Positions 1-6,898 of a DNA stretch of 21,865 nucleotides are shown here, piece by piece (the first letter of the stretch is position 1; each line of letters starts with the position of its first letter). Under the pieces are notes generated by a model that did no database searches, was not told the origin of the DNA, and saw only the letters and a program-made list of their open reading frames with translations. A program made the position numbers and the translations under genes. Source of the DNA: CAYPZL01 sp964415045 (lineage in GTDB: Bacteria; Planctomycetota; Phycisphaerae; Sedimentisphaerales; Anaerobacaceae); contig CAYPZL010000092.1 in NCBI GenBank assembly GCA_964415045.1, forward strand, positions 1-21,865, written 5' to 3'.

Positions 1-2518
1 GCGCCCCCTGCGGATCGCTGAAATCGCTCGTGTGGAAGGTCAGGGCGTTGATCGGGAAGTCGGGCGGGCACGTGGCGCTGATGGCGGGCGTGCCGGGAAT
101 CTGCGGATCTTCGAAGTAGGTGTCGAACTCGCGGTTGCTGGAAACCACGTAGTCCTTCATGATCTGCACCATCCCCCTGAAATCCTTGGTCGCCGCCCTC
201 TGGTAGAACCGGCCTTGGCCCGCCTTGCTGGATCGCACGTAGCCGCTGACCATGATCGGGTTGTAATCCCACATGGCCCGGTCGGCGTCCACCATCGTGG
301 GGCCGCCGGTGGGTGGGTCGATGATGTCGGCGAGATCGTCGAGCATCTGGTACGCCTGGTCGGCGTTGTACAAGAGGTCATGAAACTCTCGCAGGCGATT
401 CTGATACTCGATCAGGATATTGTCGTTGGAGAAGATGCGACCGTCCTGCTTGAAGTCGTCCTCCCCGTTACCATACATGTTGTTGGCCCAGGTCAGATCG
501 AGGTCCCAGGGCAGCATGGACCACCTGTCGGTTTCGGGGTGGAGGTAGAAGAACCAGTTCTTGCCGTAACCGATGTCGCCGTGATGGACGCCCTCGACGA
601 CGCAGCGATATCCGTAGTATCCGGGGAGATTGACGTTCCGGCGCCACCAGCTCTCGGGGGGGCGGCTGCGATAACCGCCCATGAACGCGTTCAGGTCGGA
701 CTTGTCCGTGACGTGGGTCGGTCCCTGGTTGTTCAGATCGCCGGACCCGCCTTCCATCTTGTAGAGGTTTCCGTCCGGCAGCCCGTGCTCGTTGAGGAAC
801 CGCCCGTCCATCTGCTCGATGGTCATGTAGAGGCCCCAGAAATCGCCGTCGTACTGCGTCGGCCCGAACTCGTCGGCCTCGTCGATCACGCGGAGCTGCA
901 ACCAGTTGGTTTTGGAAGCCTCACAGCCCATCAGGTTGAACAGCAGAAAAGAAGCGGCCTCGAACATGCCGTGCTCGCCGCGATGTTGATAGTCGCCCTG
1001 CTGAATGCAGGCCGACAGATTCAGCTTGTCCCAGGTCGTGTCATACTCCCGGCCGTAGTCGTCGTGCGCCTGGAAAAAGTGGCCGCGTAGGAAATCGAAC
1101 TTCGGCATGTTCTTGCCCATGGAGTAGCGCCAGACGCCGCCGCGGGCCCGAAACCGGACGTGGTCGTAGACGTCCCCGTTGTAGACGAGGGTGCAACGCC
1201 AGGGATAGTCGCTGCCCCAGTACTGGCCCTGCCGGGCCCCGGGCATATAGAACGCGTCGGCAACGTCCTGCTTATCGGCGATCATATGGTACACGGGCAA
1301 ACTGCGCATCACCTCAGCGGGGTACTCGACCAGCTCCGTGACACCGGGCCTCGCCGCGCCGCTCCATCCGGGCACACCGTCGTAAACGAAATACGCGAAG
1401 TTGGGCTGCGGATCGTCCGGGTAGGGCACGACCGCGTTGTGGCCCAGACTGTCGACCACGAGGATCTTGTAGCGCATCAGACGACGGTGCGTTTGCAGCG
1501 CCGCCGGCAGCTCGAAGGTGAAAACGTCATCGCCGGCGCTCGCATCGCCGTCGAGCCCGTCGTCGTGCATTTCCTCCACGTACCACAGCGCCTGGTACTG
1601 CCCGTCGTCCAGTGCGATGTAACTGCCCGGATTCACAGGCTGATACATCAGGCGAACGGTTTCGACGCCGTCGGGGTCGGTGACCTTGGCGGTGATCGTC
1701 ACGATCTGGCCCGATCTGGGCTGTTTCGGGGAGTGGCGGACCTGGCGAATCTGCGGCGCGATGTTTTCGGCGAAGACCGCCAGGTTCTGCGCCGCTGGAC
1801 TGGGAAAGCCGGAGCGCCAGCTTCCGCCCAGATCATTGTCGAAAGCGGGATTGACCAACTGCATCGAGCAGCCTGCCCCCCGGGCGTTCTCCGGCACGGG
1901 GTCTCCCACTGTCGGCCAGGGGAAGCCGAGGCGGTAGGCCACCTCGTCCACGACCAGTCCTTCGGCATTGCAGAGGACGATGCGTTCGCCCTCGTTGCTG
2001 AGCTTGCCTCCATAGGGGCCAAAGACGGCCTCCTCGGGAATGCCGAACCGTCCGGTTCCCCACTTGGCCTCGACGTGGTTGAGGTCCTGAACGACGATGA
2101 CATACCCACCGGTTGGCAGGGTCGCTCCGGCCGGGAAGGTGTAGAAGATTCCGTCGCTGAAGTACCAGCCGGAAAGATCGACGTCGGCCGGCCCCGGGTT
2201 GTACAGCTCGACGAACTCGACCAGCTCCGTTTTGATGTCCGGGTTGGTGTGGAGTTCGTTGATGATGACGGCCTCACCGGCCTGGAGCCAGTTGTCGCCA
2301 AGGACGCCGAAATCCGCCATATCGACCCGGCTGTCGCCGTTCAGGTCGGCCGGGCCGGGCGCCGAAGTCAGCCAGGCGCCCGCAAGAGCCCGCAAATCGG
2401 CGGCATTGACCGTGCCGTCTTTGGTCAAATCGCCCAGGGGGTAGGCGGCGTAGACCCCGCAGAACCAGAAAACAACCGCCAGAACACCGAAGAACGGGAG
2501 TCTTTTTGATGTGAACAC
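1..2518 (-). CDS. Secreted CotH-kinase family protein with dockerin and lamin-tail domains (3' end outside window)
   Basis: One open frame of about 839 codons runs from a GTG at 2518 off the left edge; no frameshift was found. The GTG follows a purine-rich GGAAGAGG. An in-frame TTG lies further upstream, so the start is probable, not certain. Residues 1-25 form a signal peptide. Residues 28-80 form a dockerin-like pair of calcium loops (GDLTKDGTVNAADL, then ADLNGDSRVDMADFG). Residues 83-200 form a lamin-tail domain beginning VIINELHTNPD. An Ig-like stretch at about 255-360 is followed by a CotH kinase-like domain at about 400-730, with the metal-site motif PWDLDLTW near residue 672. CotH proteins are atypical protein kinases. 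The related secreted planctomycete proteins are numerous and their substrates are unknown. The protein is probably exported and held in a surface complex through the dockerin. The C-terminus cannot be described. Confidence 0.85.
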   Translation of the reverse strand, partial: MFTSKRLPFFGVLAVVFWFCGVYAAYPLGDLTKDGTVNAADLRALAGAWLTSAPGPADLNGDSRVDMADFGVLGDNWLQAGEAVIINELHTNPDIKTELVEFVELYNPGPADVDLSGWYFSDGIFYTFPAGATLPTGGYVIVVQDLNHVEAKWGTGRFGIPEEAVFGPYGGKLSNEGERIVLCNAEGLVVDEVAYRLGFPWPTVGDPVPENARGAGCSMQLVNPAFDNDLGGSWRSGFPSPAAQNLAVFAENIAPQIRQVRHSPKQPRSGQIVTITAKVTDPDGVETVRLMYQPVNPGSYIALDDGQYQALWYVEEMHDDGLDGDASAGDDVFTFELPAALQTHRRLMRYKILVVDSLGHNAVVPYPDDPQPNFAYFVYDGVPGWSGAARPGVTELVEYPAEVMRSLPVYHMIADKQDVADAFYMPGARQGQYWGSDYPWRCTLVYNGDVYDHVRFRARGGVWRYSMGKNMPKFDFLRGHFFQAHDDYGREYDTTWDKLNLSACIQQGDYQHRGEHGMFEAASFLLFNLMGCEASKTNWLQLRVIDEADEFGPTQYDGDFWGLYMTIEQMDGRFLNEHGLPDGNLYKMEGGSGDLNNQGPTHVTDKSDLNAFMGGYRSRPPESWWRRNVNLPGYYGYRCVVEGVHHGDIGYGKNWFFYLHPETDRWSMLPWDLDLTWANNMYGNGEDDFKQDGRIFSNDNILIEYQNRLREFHDLLYNADQAYQMLDDLADIIDPPTGGPTMVDADRAMWDYNPIMVSGYVRSSKAGQGRFYQRAATKDFRGMVQIMKDYVVSSNREFDTYFEDPQIPGTPAISATCPPDFPINALTFHTSDFSDPQGA

Positions 2519-2619
2519 GGTTCGTCCTCTTCCTTTTCTCAAACTGGTTGTCCCGGGGTAGCTCGATGCCCGCCCCGACCCAGGCGGCCCATGGTCCGCA
2601 TCCGCACCCGCCATACGCT

Positions 2620-2649
2620 ATTTTAACCAATTTCACACCCTTCGGTCAA
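2620..2649 (-). promoter_or_regulatory. Promoter for the CotH gene
   Basis: On the minus strand TTGACC (2649-2644) and TAAAAT (2625-2620) are separated by 18 nt. The start would fall near 2613, giving a leader of about 95 nt before the GTG at 2518. The match is good at both boxes, but the call is by eye. Confidence 0.55.
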
Positions 2650-2769
2650 CCCCGATCCCGTGCAAGCGGCGATTATCGGAACACCGCCCCTGCGAAGCGG
2701 AGGCGCGTGGACACCGGGCGGATGAGCGAGATCGAGTCACACGTCAACGTTGGGACGCGGACGAAAGGG

Positions 2770-2805
2770 GGGCGTGAAGGGTTTGAAAGGTATGAAGGGA
2801 GGCGA
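2770..2805. repeat. Short block of 9-nt G-tract repeat units
   Basis: Four 9-nt units stand head to tail: GGGCGTGAA, GGGTTTGAA, AGGTATGAA and GGGAGGCGA. It is a degenerate sister of the larger array at 2832-2900, 27 bp further on. It lies between the CotH promoter and the 3' end of the endonuclease-family gene, and no reading frame uses it. Confidence 0.75.
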
Positions 2806-2831
2806 CAGACTCGCAGGCGTACGGAAGGGGA

Positions 2832-2907
2832 GGGTGGAAAGGGTTTGAAGGGTTTGAAGGGTGTGAAGGGTTTGAAGGGTGAGAAGGGTTTGAAGGGTGG
2901 CGGCGGG
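2832..2907. repeat. 9-nt tandem repeat (GGGTTTGAA), G-quadruplex candidate
   Basis: GGG runs start at 2832, 2841, 2850, 2859, 2868, 2877, 2886 and 2895, exactly 9 nt apart. The commonest unit is GGGTTTGAA, with variants GGGTGTGAA, GGGTGAGAA and GGGTGGAAA. A further GGG at 2905 follows. The spacing (three Gs, six-base loops, more than four repeats) satisfies the usual G-quadruplex rule on the plus strand. The array sits immediately downstream of the stop codon of the endonuclease-family gene and upstream of the CotH promoter. The C-rich complement would be in any minus-strand read-through transcript. Confidence 0.85.
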
Positions 2908-2911
2908 ATCG

Positions 2912-3697
2912 TCAATCGCCTTGCCACTGGAGGACGGCCAGGACGGGGTCGTGGTCGGAGACGACCGGCTCGTCCACGATGATGACTTCCTTGACCTTCC
3001 ACGGGTCGCCGGCCCGGATGAGGATGTAGTCGATGATGGACCGGGGGGCGACGACGTCGATCCAGCCGTCTTGGAGAAGGACGTTCATGGGCTCGCTGCC
3101 GGGCCGGGCGTTGAAATCGCCCGCCAGGATGACAGGGGGACCGTCCCCGGCAAACAGTTGGGCGATCCGCTGCGTTTGCCGGGTGCGGGTCTCGTTGCTC
3201 TGATGACAGAGGTGCGTGCCCACAAAGACCATCGGCCCCAAGCCCTCCGGCTCGATCCGGACCTCCAACGCAGCTCGCGGCTCCTGGTTCATGCCGTAAG
3301 GAAGCGGATGGACGACGGCCTTCTTTATCGGGAATCGTGACAGCACCGCCTCGCCATACTGCCCGTCCTGGTAGGGCATCGCCTGGCCGAACGCGTGGTG
3401 CATCTTGCAGAGCTTGCCTAACAGCGCCGCCTGATCGACGCCCGAGGCGCGTCTTGTCCCGTTGTCCACTTCCTGCAGCGCCACGACGTCGGGCGAGAGG
3501 TCGTTGATGACTTTCGCCAGCCGCTCGTAGTCGAACTTCTTGTCCATCGCTTCGCCGTGGTGGATGTTGTAGGTCAGCACGCGGAGTGTCTTCGGCTCTT
3601 GCGTCCGGGCCGTCCCGCCGTGACAGCCGGTCAGCGTGAGCAGCCACAACCCTGTCAGCAGCAATCCAACAAACGTTCTTCGTGTGTGATTCGCCAT
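2912..3697 (-). CDS. Endonuclease/exonuclease/phosphatase (EEP) family lipoprotein
   Basis: This 261-aa protein starts with a short signal sequence and a lipobox LTGC (Cys25), so it should be lipid-anchored outside the cytoplasmic membrane. The EEP fold motifs appear in order: LTYNIHHG (about 42-48), ALQEVD (73-78, catalytic Glu), GDFNARPGS (193-201), DYIL and the terminal SDHDPVLA (Asp-His pair). All expected metal and catalytic residues are present. The family includes DNases, sphingomyelinases and inositol phosphatases; the sequence does not say which substrate is used. Three consecutive ATGs occur at 3703, 3700 and 3697. The third is chosen because GGAG is 8 nt upstream of it. The ATG cluster overlaps the TGA of the 85-aa gene upstream, which suggests translational coupling. 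Confidence 0.88.
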   Translation of the reverse strand: MANHTRRTFVGLLLTGLWLLTLTGCHGGTARTQEPKTLRVLTYNIHHGEAMDKKFDYERLAKVINDLSPDVVALQEVDNGTRRASGVDQAALLGKLCKMHHAFGQAMPYQDGQYGEAVLSRFPIKKAVVHPLPYGMNQEPRAALEVRIEPEGLGPMVFVGTHLCHQSNETRTRQTQRIAQLFAGDGPPVILAGDFNARPGSEPMNVLLQDGWIDVVAPRSIIDYILIRAGDPWKVKEVIIVDEPVVSDHDPVLAVLQWQGD

Positions 3698-3699
3698 CA

Positions 3700-3957
3700 T
3701 CATCTCTCCGTGCGGTCTCCTGCGCCGACTAATTGATCGAAAAGAGGCAACTCCTCCAGCGCGGGAGCTGCCGGCGGCTCGGCGACCCCGAGCGCCTCCA
3801 GCCCGCCCGGCTGATTGGCCCGGCGCAGCAACCGTCTGAACTCGCGCAGCAGTTTACTCGTGTTCCACTGCCCGTACCGACACGTCCAATCCTTCTGCAA
3901 GCGCACGAACGTTTGGTGAAGGATCTGCTTTCGCTCTTCCGGCGCCAGCCGTTTCAT
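3700..3957 (-). CDS. Hypothetical 85-aa protein
   Basis: I do not recognise this protein. It begins MKRLAPEERKQI with a strongly basic helical first half rich in Arg and Lys. It ends with a Pro/Ala-rich and then acidic-hydrophobic tail (AAPALEELPLFDQL). No signal peptide or membrane segment is visible. The start is well supported: GGAG lies 8 nt before the ATG, and an in-frame TGA just upstream excludes a longer protein. A good promoter lies about 80 bp upstream. The stop codon overlaps the ATG cluster of the EEP lipoprotein, so the two genes form an operon. The basic N-terminus could bind nucleic acid or another protein, but that is only a guess. Confidence 0.65.
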   Translation of the reverse strand: MKRLAPEERKQILHQTFVRLQKDWTCRYGQWNTSKLLREFRRLLRRANQPGGLEALGVAEPPAAPALEELPLFDQLVGAGDRTER

Positions 3958-4035
3958 CAGTACTCTCCGAATCAGTCACCACGTCAAACGGGCCGGCCCG
4001 GACGAATCCGCAGGCCACCCCGTTGCTACGACGCG

Positions 4036-4064
4036 ATTGTAGTGCCATGCGAGGAAGTTTGCAA
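4036..4064 (-). promoter_or_regulatory. Promoter for the 85-aa / EEP operon
   Basis: The minus strand has TTGCAA (4064-4059), 17 nt, then TACAAT (4041-4036). The predicted start is near 4029, with a leader of about 70 nt. It is divergent from the promoter of the glycoside-hydrolase-like gene. Confidence 0.6.
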
Positions 4065-4112
4065 TCGCCCTCTCGCCGGCGCATTGGCGTGGGTCTTGCG
4101 ACAATGTTCCTG

Positions 4113-4141
4113 TTGTCGATCTGTTGAAAAACCGGTACACT
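4113..4141 (+). promoter_or_regulatory. Promoter for the GH-like gene at 4194
   Basis: TTGTCG (4113-4118) and TACACT (4136-4141) are separated by 17 nt. The leader would be about 45 nt. The same TACACT -10 box recurs before three other genes in this window. Confidence 0.5.
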
Positions 4142-4193
4142 CCCCAGGGTACGGCAAGGCTCAGATCGGAACTCGACAATCAGGGAGCTACCC

Positions 4194-5651
4194 ATGTGCA
4201 GGGCCAATCACAAAGTAATTCTTTCCGCGCTCGCCTTTTTTCTGGCATTCAGTTCACCCGCGCTGGGTGTCCACTTCGGCAGGGACGGCTTCGTTCGGAT
4301 CGACGGGACGCCGCGATTCGTTATCGGCCTGTATGAACTGCCCGAGGACGACGCCAAACTCAAAGAGATCGCGGAATCCGGCTTCAACCTCGTGCGAGTC
4401 CCCCAGAACGCGGAAACGCTGGACCGGGTTCGGGACCACGGGCTTTACGCCTGGATTTGCCTGGGCGGCTCCGTACAACTCCAGCGGCCCGACGCCGACG
4501 GCGAGCGCAGACTGGCGAGCATCATCAACACCTTCAAGGAACACCCCGCTCTGCTTGTCTGGGAACTGCCGGACGAGGCGCTCTGGAACGTCTGGTGGAG
4601 GCGGCATCCCTGGGTCTTCGGGGGTCAGCAGAGGCAGCTTCGCGAACATATCAAGAAAGCCGAAACCGGAGTCCCCGCGGCCACCGTTGCCAAATGGCGC
4701 TCGTTGATGCATCAGGCCAACGAATATAACGAACGCGGGCTGTACGAACGGGCCGAGACGATCTACGATTCTCTCTGGGCCCGGCTCGAGGTCGAGAATC
4801 CGCATCCGGACTGGAAGATGTCCCAATGTCCCGCCGAGTCGCGCCGCCTGATCGAGGCCACGGCCCGGGGTTGCGAGGTGGTGCGCCGACTCGATCCGAG
4901 ACATCCTATCTGGCAGAACCACGCGCCGCGCAACTGCCTGGGCAGCCTGCAAGAGTACAACAAGATGGTCGATGCGGCCGGCTGTGACATCTACCCGGTG
5001 CCCTTCAATTACGGAGTGGGTCACAGCGACCTCAAGGACCTCAACCTCAGCGTCGTCGGCGCGTATACGGATCGGATGAGCCGGACCGCTCCGGGCAAGT
5101 CCATCTGGATGGTCCTCCAGGGATTCGGCTGGCGCGACATCAGCGAGAGCGACAGGGACAACCCTGACCCGGCCAAGGGCCGCCGGCCGCGGTATCGGGA
5201 AACGAGATTCATGGCCTATGACGCCATCGTGCACGGGGCTCACGCGATCCTGTACTGGGGAACGCATGCCATCGAAAAGGACAGCTCCCTCTGGCGGGAC
5301 CTGATGAAAGTGGCCCGGGAACTGCGGGCGCTGGAGCCGGCCATTGTCGCAGAGGCCGGAAGCGTCGAGCCGCTGGCCTGCGCCGAGGAGACCTACGGTT
5401 CCATCGACGGCCAGGGCCCGAAGCTCATGCTGCGCCGGACGGGAGACGATTGGGTCCTGCTGGCCGTCAATGAATGGGCCCTGGGTGTGTCTTTCTTCGT
5501 CACGGGCCTACCCGAAGAGTTGGAAGGCAAAACGCTCTATCGTCTGTATTCGGACGAGAGCCATATCGTCAGCGATGCGACGATCCGCGACGGCATTCGC
5601 GGGTTCGGCGTCCACGTCTATGCTACCAGCCGCCGCTTCGAGGCCAGATAG
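4194..5651 (+). CDS. Secreted TIM-barrel protein resembling a glycoside hydrolase
   Basis: This 485-aa protein has a signal peptide (1-25, ending SSPALG) and an AGGGAG ribosome site 6-7 nt before the ATG. Residues 30-400 read like a (beta/alpha)8 barrel of the GH5/GH42-like kind. A substrate-facing start (GFVRIDGTPRFVIGLYELP) is followed by GFNLVRVP, and then by HPALLVWELPDEAL (117-130), where Asp127-Glu128 sit where such enzymes carry the catalytic acid. GCDIYPVP and the late barrel strand GAHAILYWGTHAI follow. A C-terminal beta domain of about 85 residues ends the protein. I cannot assign a numbered family or substrate. The pattern fits putative polysaccharide-degrading proteins of planctomycetes. 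It is divergently transcribed from the EEP operon, and its 3' end converges on the 77-aa gene. Confidence 0.72.
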   Translation: MCRANHKVILSALAFFLAFSSPALGVHFGRDGFVRIDGTPRFVIGLYELPEDDAKLKEIAESGFNLVRVPQNAETLDRVRDHGLYAWICLGGSVQLQRPDADGERRLASIINTFKEHPALLVWELPDEALWNVWWRRHPWVFGGQQRQLREHIKKAETGVPAATVAKWRSLMHQANEYNERGLYERAETIYDSLWARLEVENPHPDWKMSQCPAESRRLIEATARGCEVVRRLDPRHPIWQNHAPRNCLGSLQEYNKMVDAAGCDIYPVPFNYGVGHSDLKDLNLSVVGAYTDRMSRTAPGKSIWMVLQGFGWRDISESDRDNPDPAKGRRPRYRETRFMAYDAIVHGAHAILYWGTHAIEKDSSLWRDLMKVARELRALEPAIVAEAGSVEPLACAEETYGSIDGQGPKLMLRRTGDDWVLLAVNEWALGVSFFVTGLPEELEGKTLYRLYSDESHIVSDATIRDGIRGFGVHVYATSRRFEAR

Positions 5652-5661
5652 CACGCCCTCC

Positions 5662-5690
5662 GTGTCATTGCGAGCGAAGCGAAGCAATCT
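5662..5690. repeat. REP-like interspersed repeat (GTGTCATTGCGAGCG type)
   Basis: The 29-bp stretch begins GTGTCATTGCGAGCG and ends GAAGCAATCT. It matches, from memory, an interspersed palindromic-unit repeat family found between genes in many bacterial genomes. It lies between two convergent genes. It is followed at 5693-5704 by the 12-bp perfect palindrome GATCGCGCGATC, flanked by CTAT on both sides. Confidence 0.6.
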
Positions 5691-5726
5691 ATGATCGCGC
5701 GATCTATGAAACGTGGTACTGGTTTT

Positions 5727-5960
5727 CTATTTCCCGTCCGGCTTCTCGCTTGTTGTCATCAGGTGCTCGAACTTCTCGGCTTCGTCGTCATACCAGATGG
5801 TGATTCGGTAGAAGTCGTCTGAAATGCCCTTCGCTTCCGAGATCGAGATGATTTTGAACCCCTTCAGCTCGGAGTTGCAGTACTGGGTCACTTTCTTTTT
5901 CAGCCCTTCCGTGTCTCCGGAGAACGCCGGTCTTTTGAATACCTTGAACTGTATGGCCAT
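5727..5960 (-). CDS. Hypothetical 77-aa protein
   Basis: The small protein begins MAIQFKVFKRPAFSGD and is not one I recognise. It looks folded and cytosolic: a mixed alpha/beta composition with FKIISISEAKG and FYRITIWYDDEAEKF as probable beta strands, and no signal peptide. The ATG at 5960 is preferred to upstream in-frame starts because AAGGGA lies 6 nt before it and because the upstream extension is Arg-rich and unlike the rest. A promoter at 6084-6111 would give a leader of about 117 nt that contains the hairpin at 6042-6063. The gene converges with the GH-like gene. Confidence 0.65.
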   Translation of the reverse strand: MAIQFKVFKRPAFSGDTEGLKKKVTQYCNSELKGFKIISISEAKGISDDFYRITIWYDDEAEKFEHLMTTSEKPDGK

Positions 5961-6041
5961 GAGAATTCCCTTGCTCAAGCGGTTCCAGCGAGTCGTACCC
6001 CTGTGCCGGGGCACGCGCTGTCGATCGTGTTCTGTCGGATG

Positions 6042-6063
6042 GCGGCGTTCTCTTGAACGCCGC
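6042..6063 (-). other. Perfect 9-bp hairpin in the leader of the 77-aa gene
   Basis: GCGGCGTTC and GAACGCCGC form a perfect stem around a 4-nt loop. No T-run follows on either strand, so it is not an ordinary terminator. It sits about 80 nt upstream of the ATG at 5960, within the predicted leader. Confidence 0.6.
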
Positions 6064-6083
6064 TTTCCTGCCACGTGCACTCC

Positions 6084-6111
6084 AGTGTAACCTCGAGCTG
6101 GACTTTTGCAA
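6084..6111 (-). promoter_or_regulatory. Promoter for the 77-aa gene, -35 box inside the inverted repeat
   Basis: The minus strand has TTGCAA (6111-6106), 16 nt, then TACACT (6089-6084). The -35 box lies within the terminal TTTTGCAAAA of the 165-bp inverted-repeat element. The start would be near 6077. Confidence 0.5.
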
Positions 6112-6268
6112 AATGGAGATTAGGCTTACTTTAGGGAGGAAAAATCTTCTTCGTGATTTTTCCTCCCGAGAACGTAAGTGCTTTTCGTATAGGTATATGA
6201 GCCTTCTTCAAGGAAATCACACCAACGATTTCCTTGAAGAATATAAGCCTAATCTCCATTTTGCAAAA
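6104..6268. repeat. 165-bp nested inverted-repeat element (25-bp perfect ends, two internal hairpins)
   Basis: The ends 6104-6128 and 6244-6268 are perfect 25-bp inverted copies, beginning and ending with TTTTGCAAAA. Between them are two more perfect stem-loops. One has a 13-bp stem, GGGAGGAAAAATC (6134-6146) with 6155-6167. The other has a 15-bp stem, TTCTTCAAGGAAATC (6204-6218) with 6227-6241. Each has an 8-nt loop. A 36-nt linker (6168-6203) separates them. Folded, it is a three-way junction with a long closing stem. It is clearly richer in A and T than its neighbours. I see no target-site duplication and no transposase. It may be a MITE-like mobile element or a structured RNA. Confidence 0.9.
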
Positions 6269-6313
6269 CTCTTCTACTTAAGTGGAAAGAGACGCGTGAT
6301 TCGTCTGTCAGGC

Positions 6314-6805
6314 TCATTCCGGCTTGACTTTGAAGAGGATCTGACCGAATTCGACGGCTTGACCGTTGCTGACCACTCTCTCGACGATTTCGCCGCTGGT
6401 CTCGGCCTTGATTTCGTTCATCACCTTCATGGCTTCGATGATACAGACCACCGTCTGGGGGTTCACCGAGGAGCCAATCTCCACGTAGGGGTCGGAATCG
6501 GGACTGGGCGCCTCGTAGAAGGTCCCGACAATGGGGGACTTGATCTCCAGGTACTCCTCGCTGTCCTGCGCCGCGGGCGCCTGGCCGGCAGGGAGGACCT
6601 GGGCCTCGGACGAGGCCGTCGGCGCGACGGCTCCGGGAACGGTGGTTATGATGTGCCCCATGGACGCCGGCGATTGCGACGGCGCGGCTCGCCGCAGCGA
6701 AATGCGATCGTCCCCGTGCTGGATGTTGATCTTCACGAGGTCGTTCTCTTTCATTATTTCGATAAGCTCTTTTATCTTTGCAACGTCGGCATCGTTCTCG
6801 GGCAT
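6314..6805 (-). CDS. accB: Biotin carboxyl carrier protein of acetyl-CoA carboxylase
   Basis: This 163-aa protein carries the biotin that shuttles carboxyl groups between biotin carboxylase and carboxyltransferase in the first step of fatty acid synthesis. Residues 1-40 match the N-terminal dimerisation region of AccB (IKELIEIMKENDLVKINIQH). An Ala/Pro-rich linker spans about 41-83. The biotinyl domain follows, with the PIVGTFYEAPSPDSDPYV thumb region and EAMKVMNEI, whose Lys127 is the biotin site. The length is normal. The ATG has AAAGGA upstream. The usual partner accC is not the next gene downstream; the gene stands alone with its own promoter and a terminator hairpin in its leader. Confidence 0.96.
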   Translation of the reverse strand: MPENDADVAKIKELIEIMKENDLVKINIQHGDDRISLRRAAPSQSPASMGHIITTVPGAVAPTASSEAQVLPAGQAPAAQDSEEYLEIKSPIVGTFYEAPSPDSDPYVEIGSSVNPQTVVCIIEAMKVMNEIKAETSGEIVERVVSNGQAVEFGQILFKVKPE

Positions 6806-6852
6806 TACCGCGTCCTTTCCCCAGACCCCAGGTATCGCATGCAGGGTCTAAC

Positions 6853-6872
6853 AAAAAGTCCCCTGAGGGGAC
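6853..6872 (-). terminator. Intrinsic terminator hairpin inside the accB leader
   Basis: On the minus strand GTCCCCTCAGGGGAC, a 6-bp stem with a 3-nt loop, is followed at once by TTTTTG. It lies about 20 nt downstream of the predicted accB start site and 48 nt before the ATG. A second inverted pair, AGACCC/GGGTCT (6849-6823), lies between it and the ribosome site. It could be an attenuator of accB. Confidence 0.65.
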
Positions 6873-6898
6873 GTAAGAGACAATATTACCAGCGGACC

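Noticed and set aside
2832..2907. Short regularly spaced repeats as a CRISPR array
   Set aside because: The units are 9 nt with no unique spacers and no cas genes nearby.
2673..3647. Long minus-strand frame of 324 codons over the EEP gene, with a Lys-Pro-Phe repeat tail
   Set aside because: It is out of frame with the clear EEP motifs. The KPF repeat is only the translation of the 9-nt minisatellite.
6269..6291. Stem-loop followed by TTTT as terminator of accB
   Set aside because: On the accB strand the stem has a bulge and a mismatch, and the T-run is part of the inverted-repeat arm. Too weak to call.
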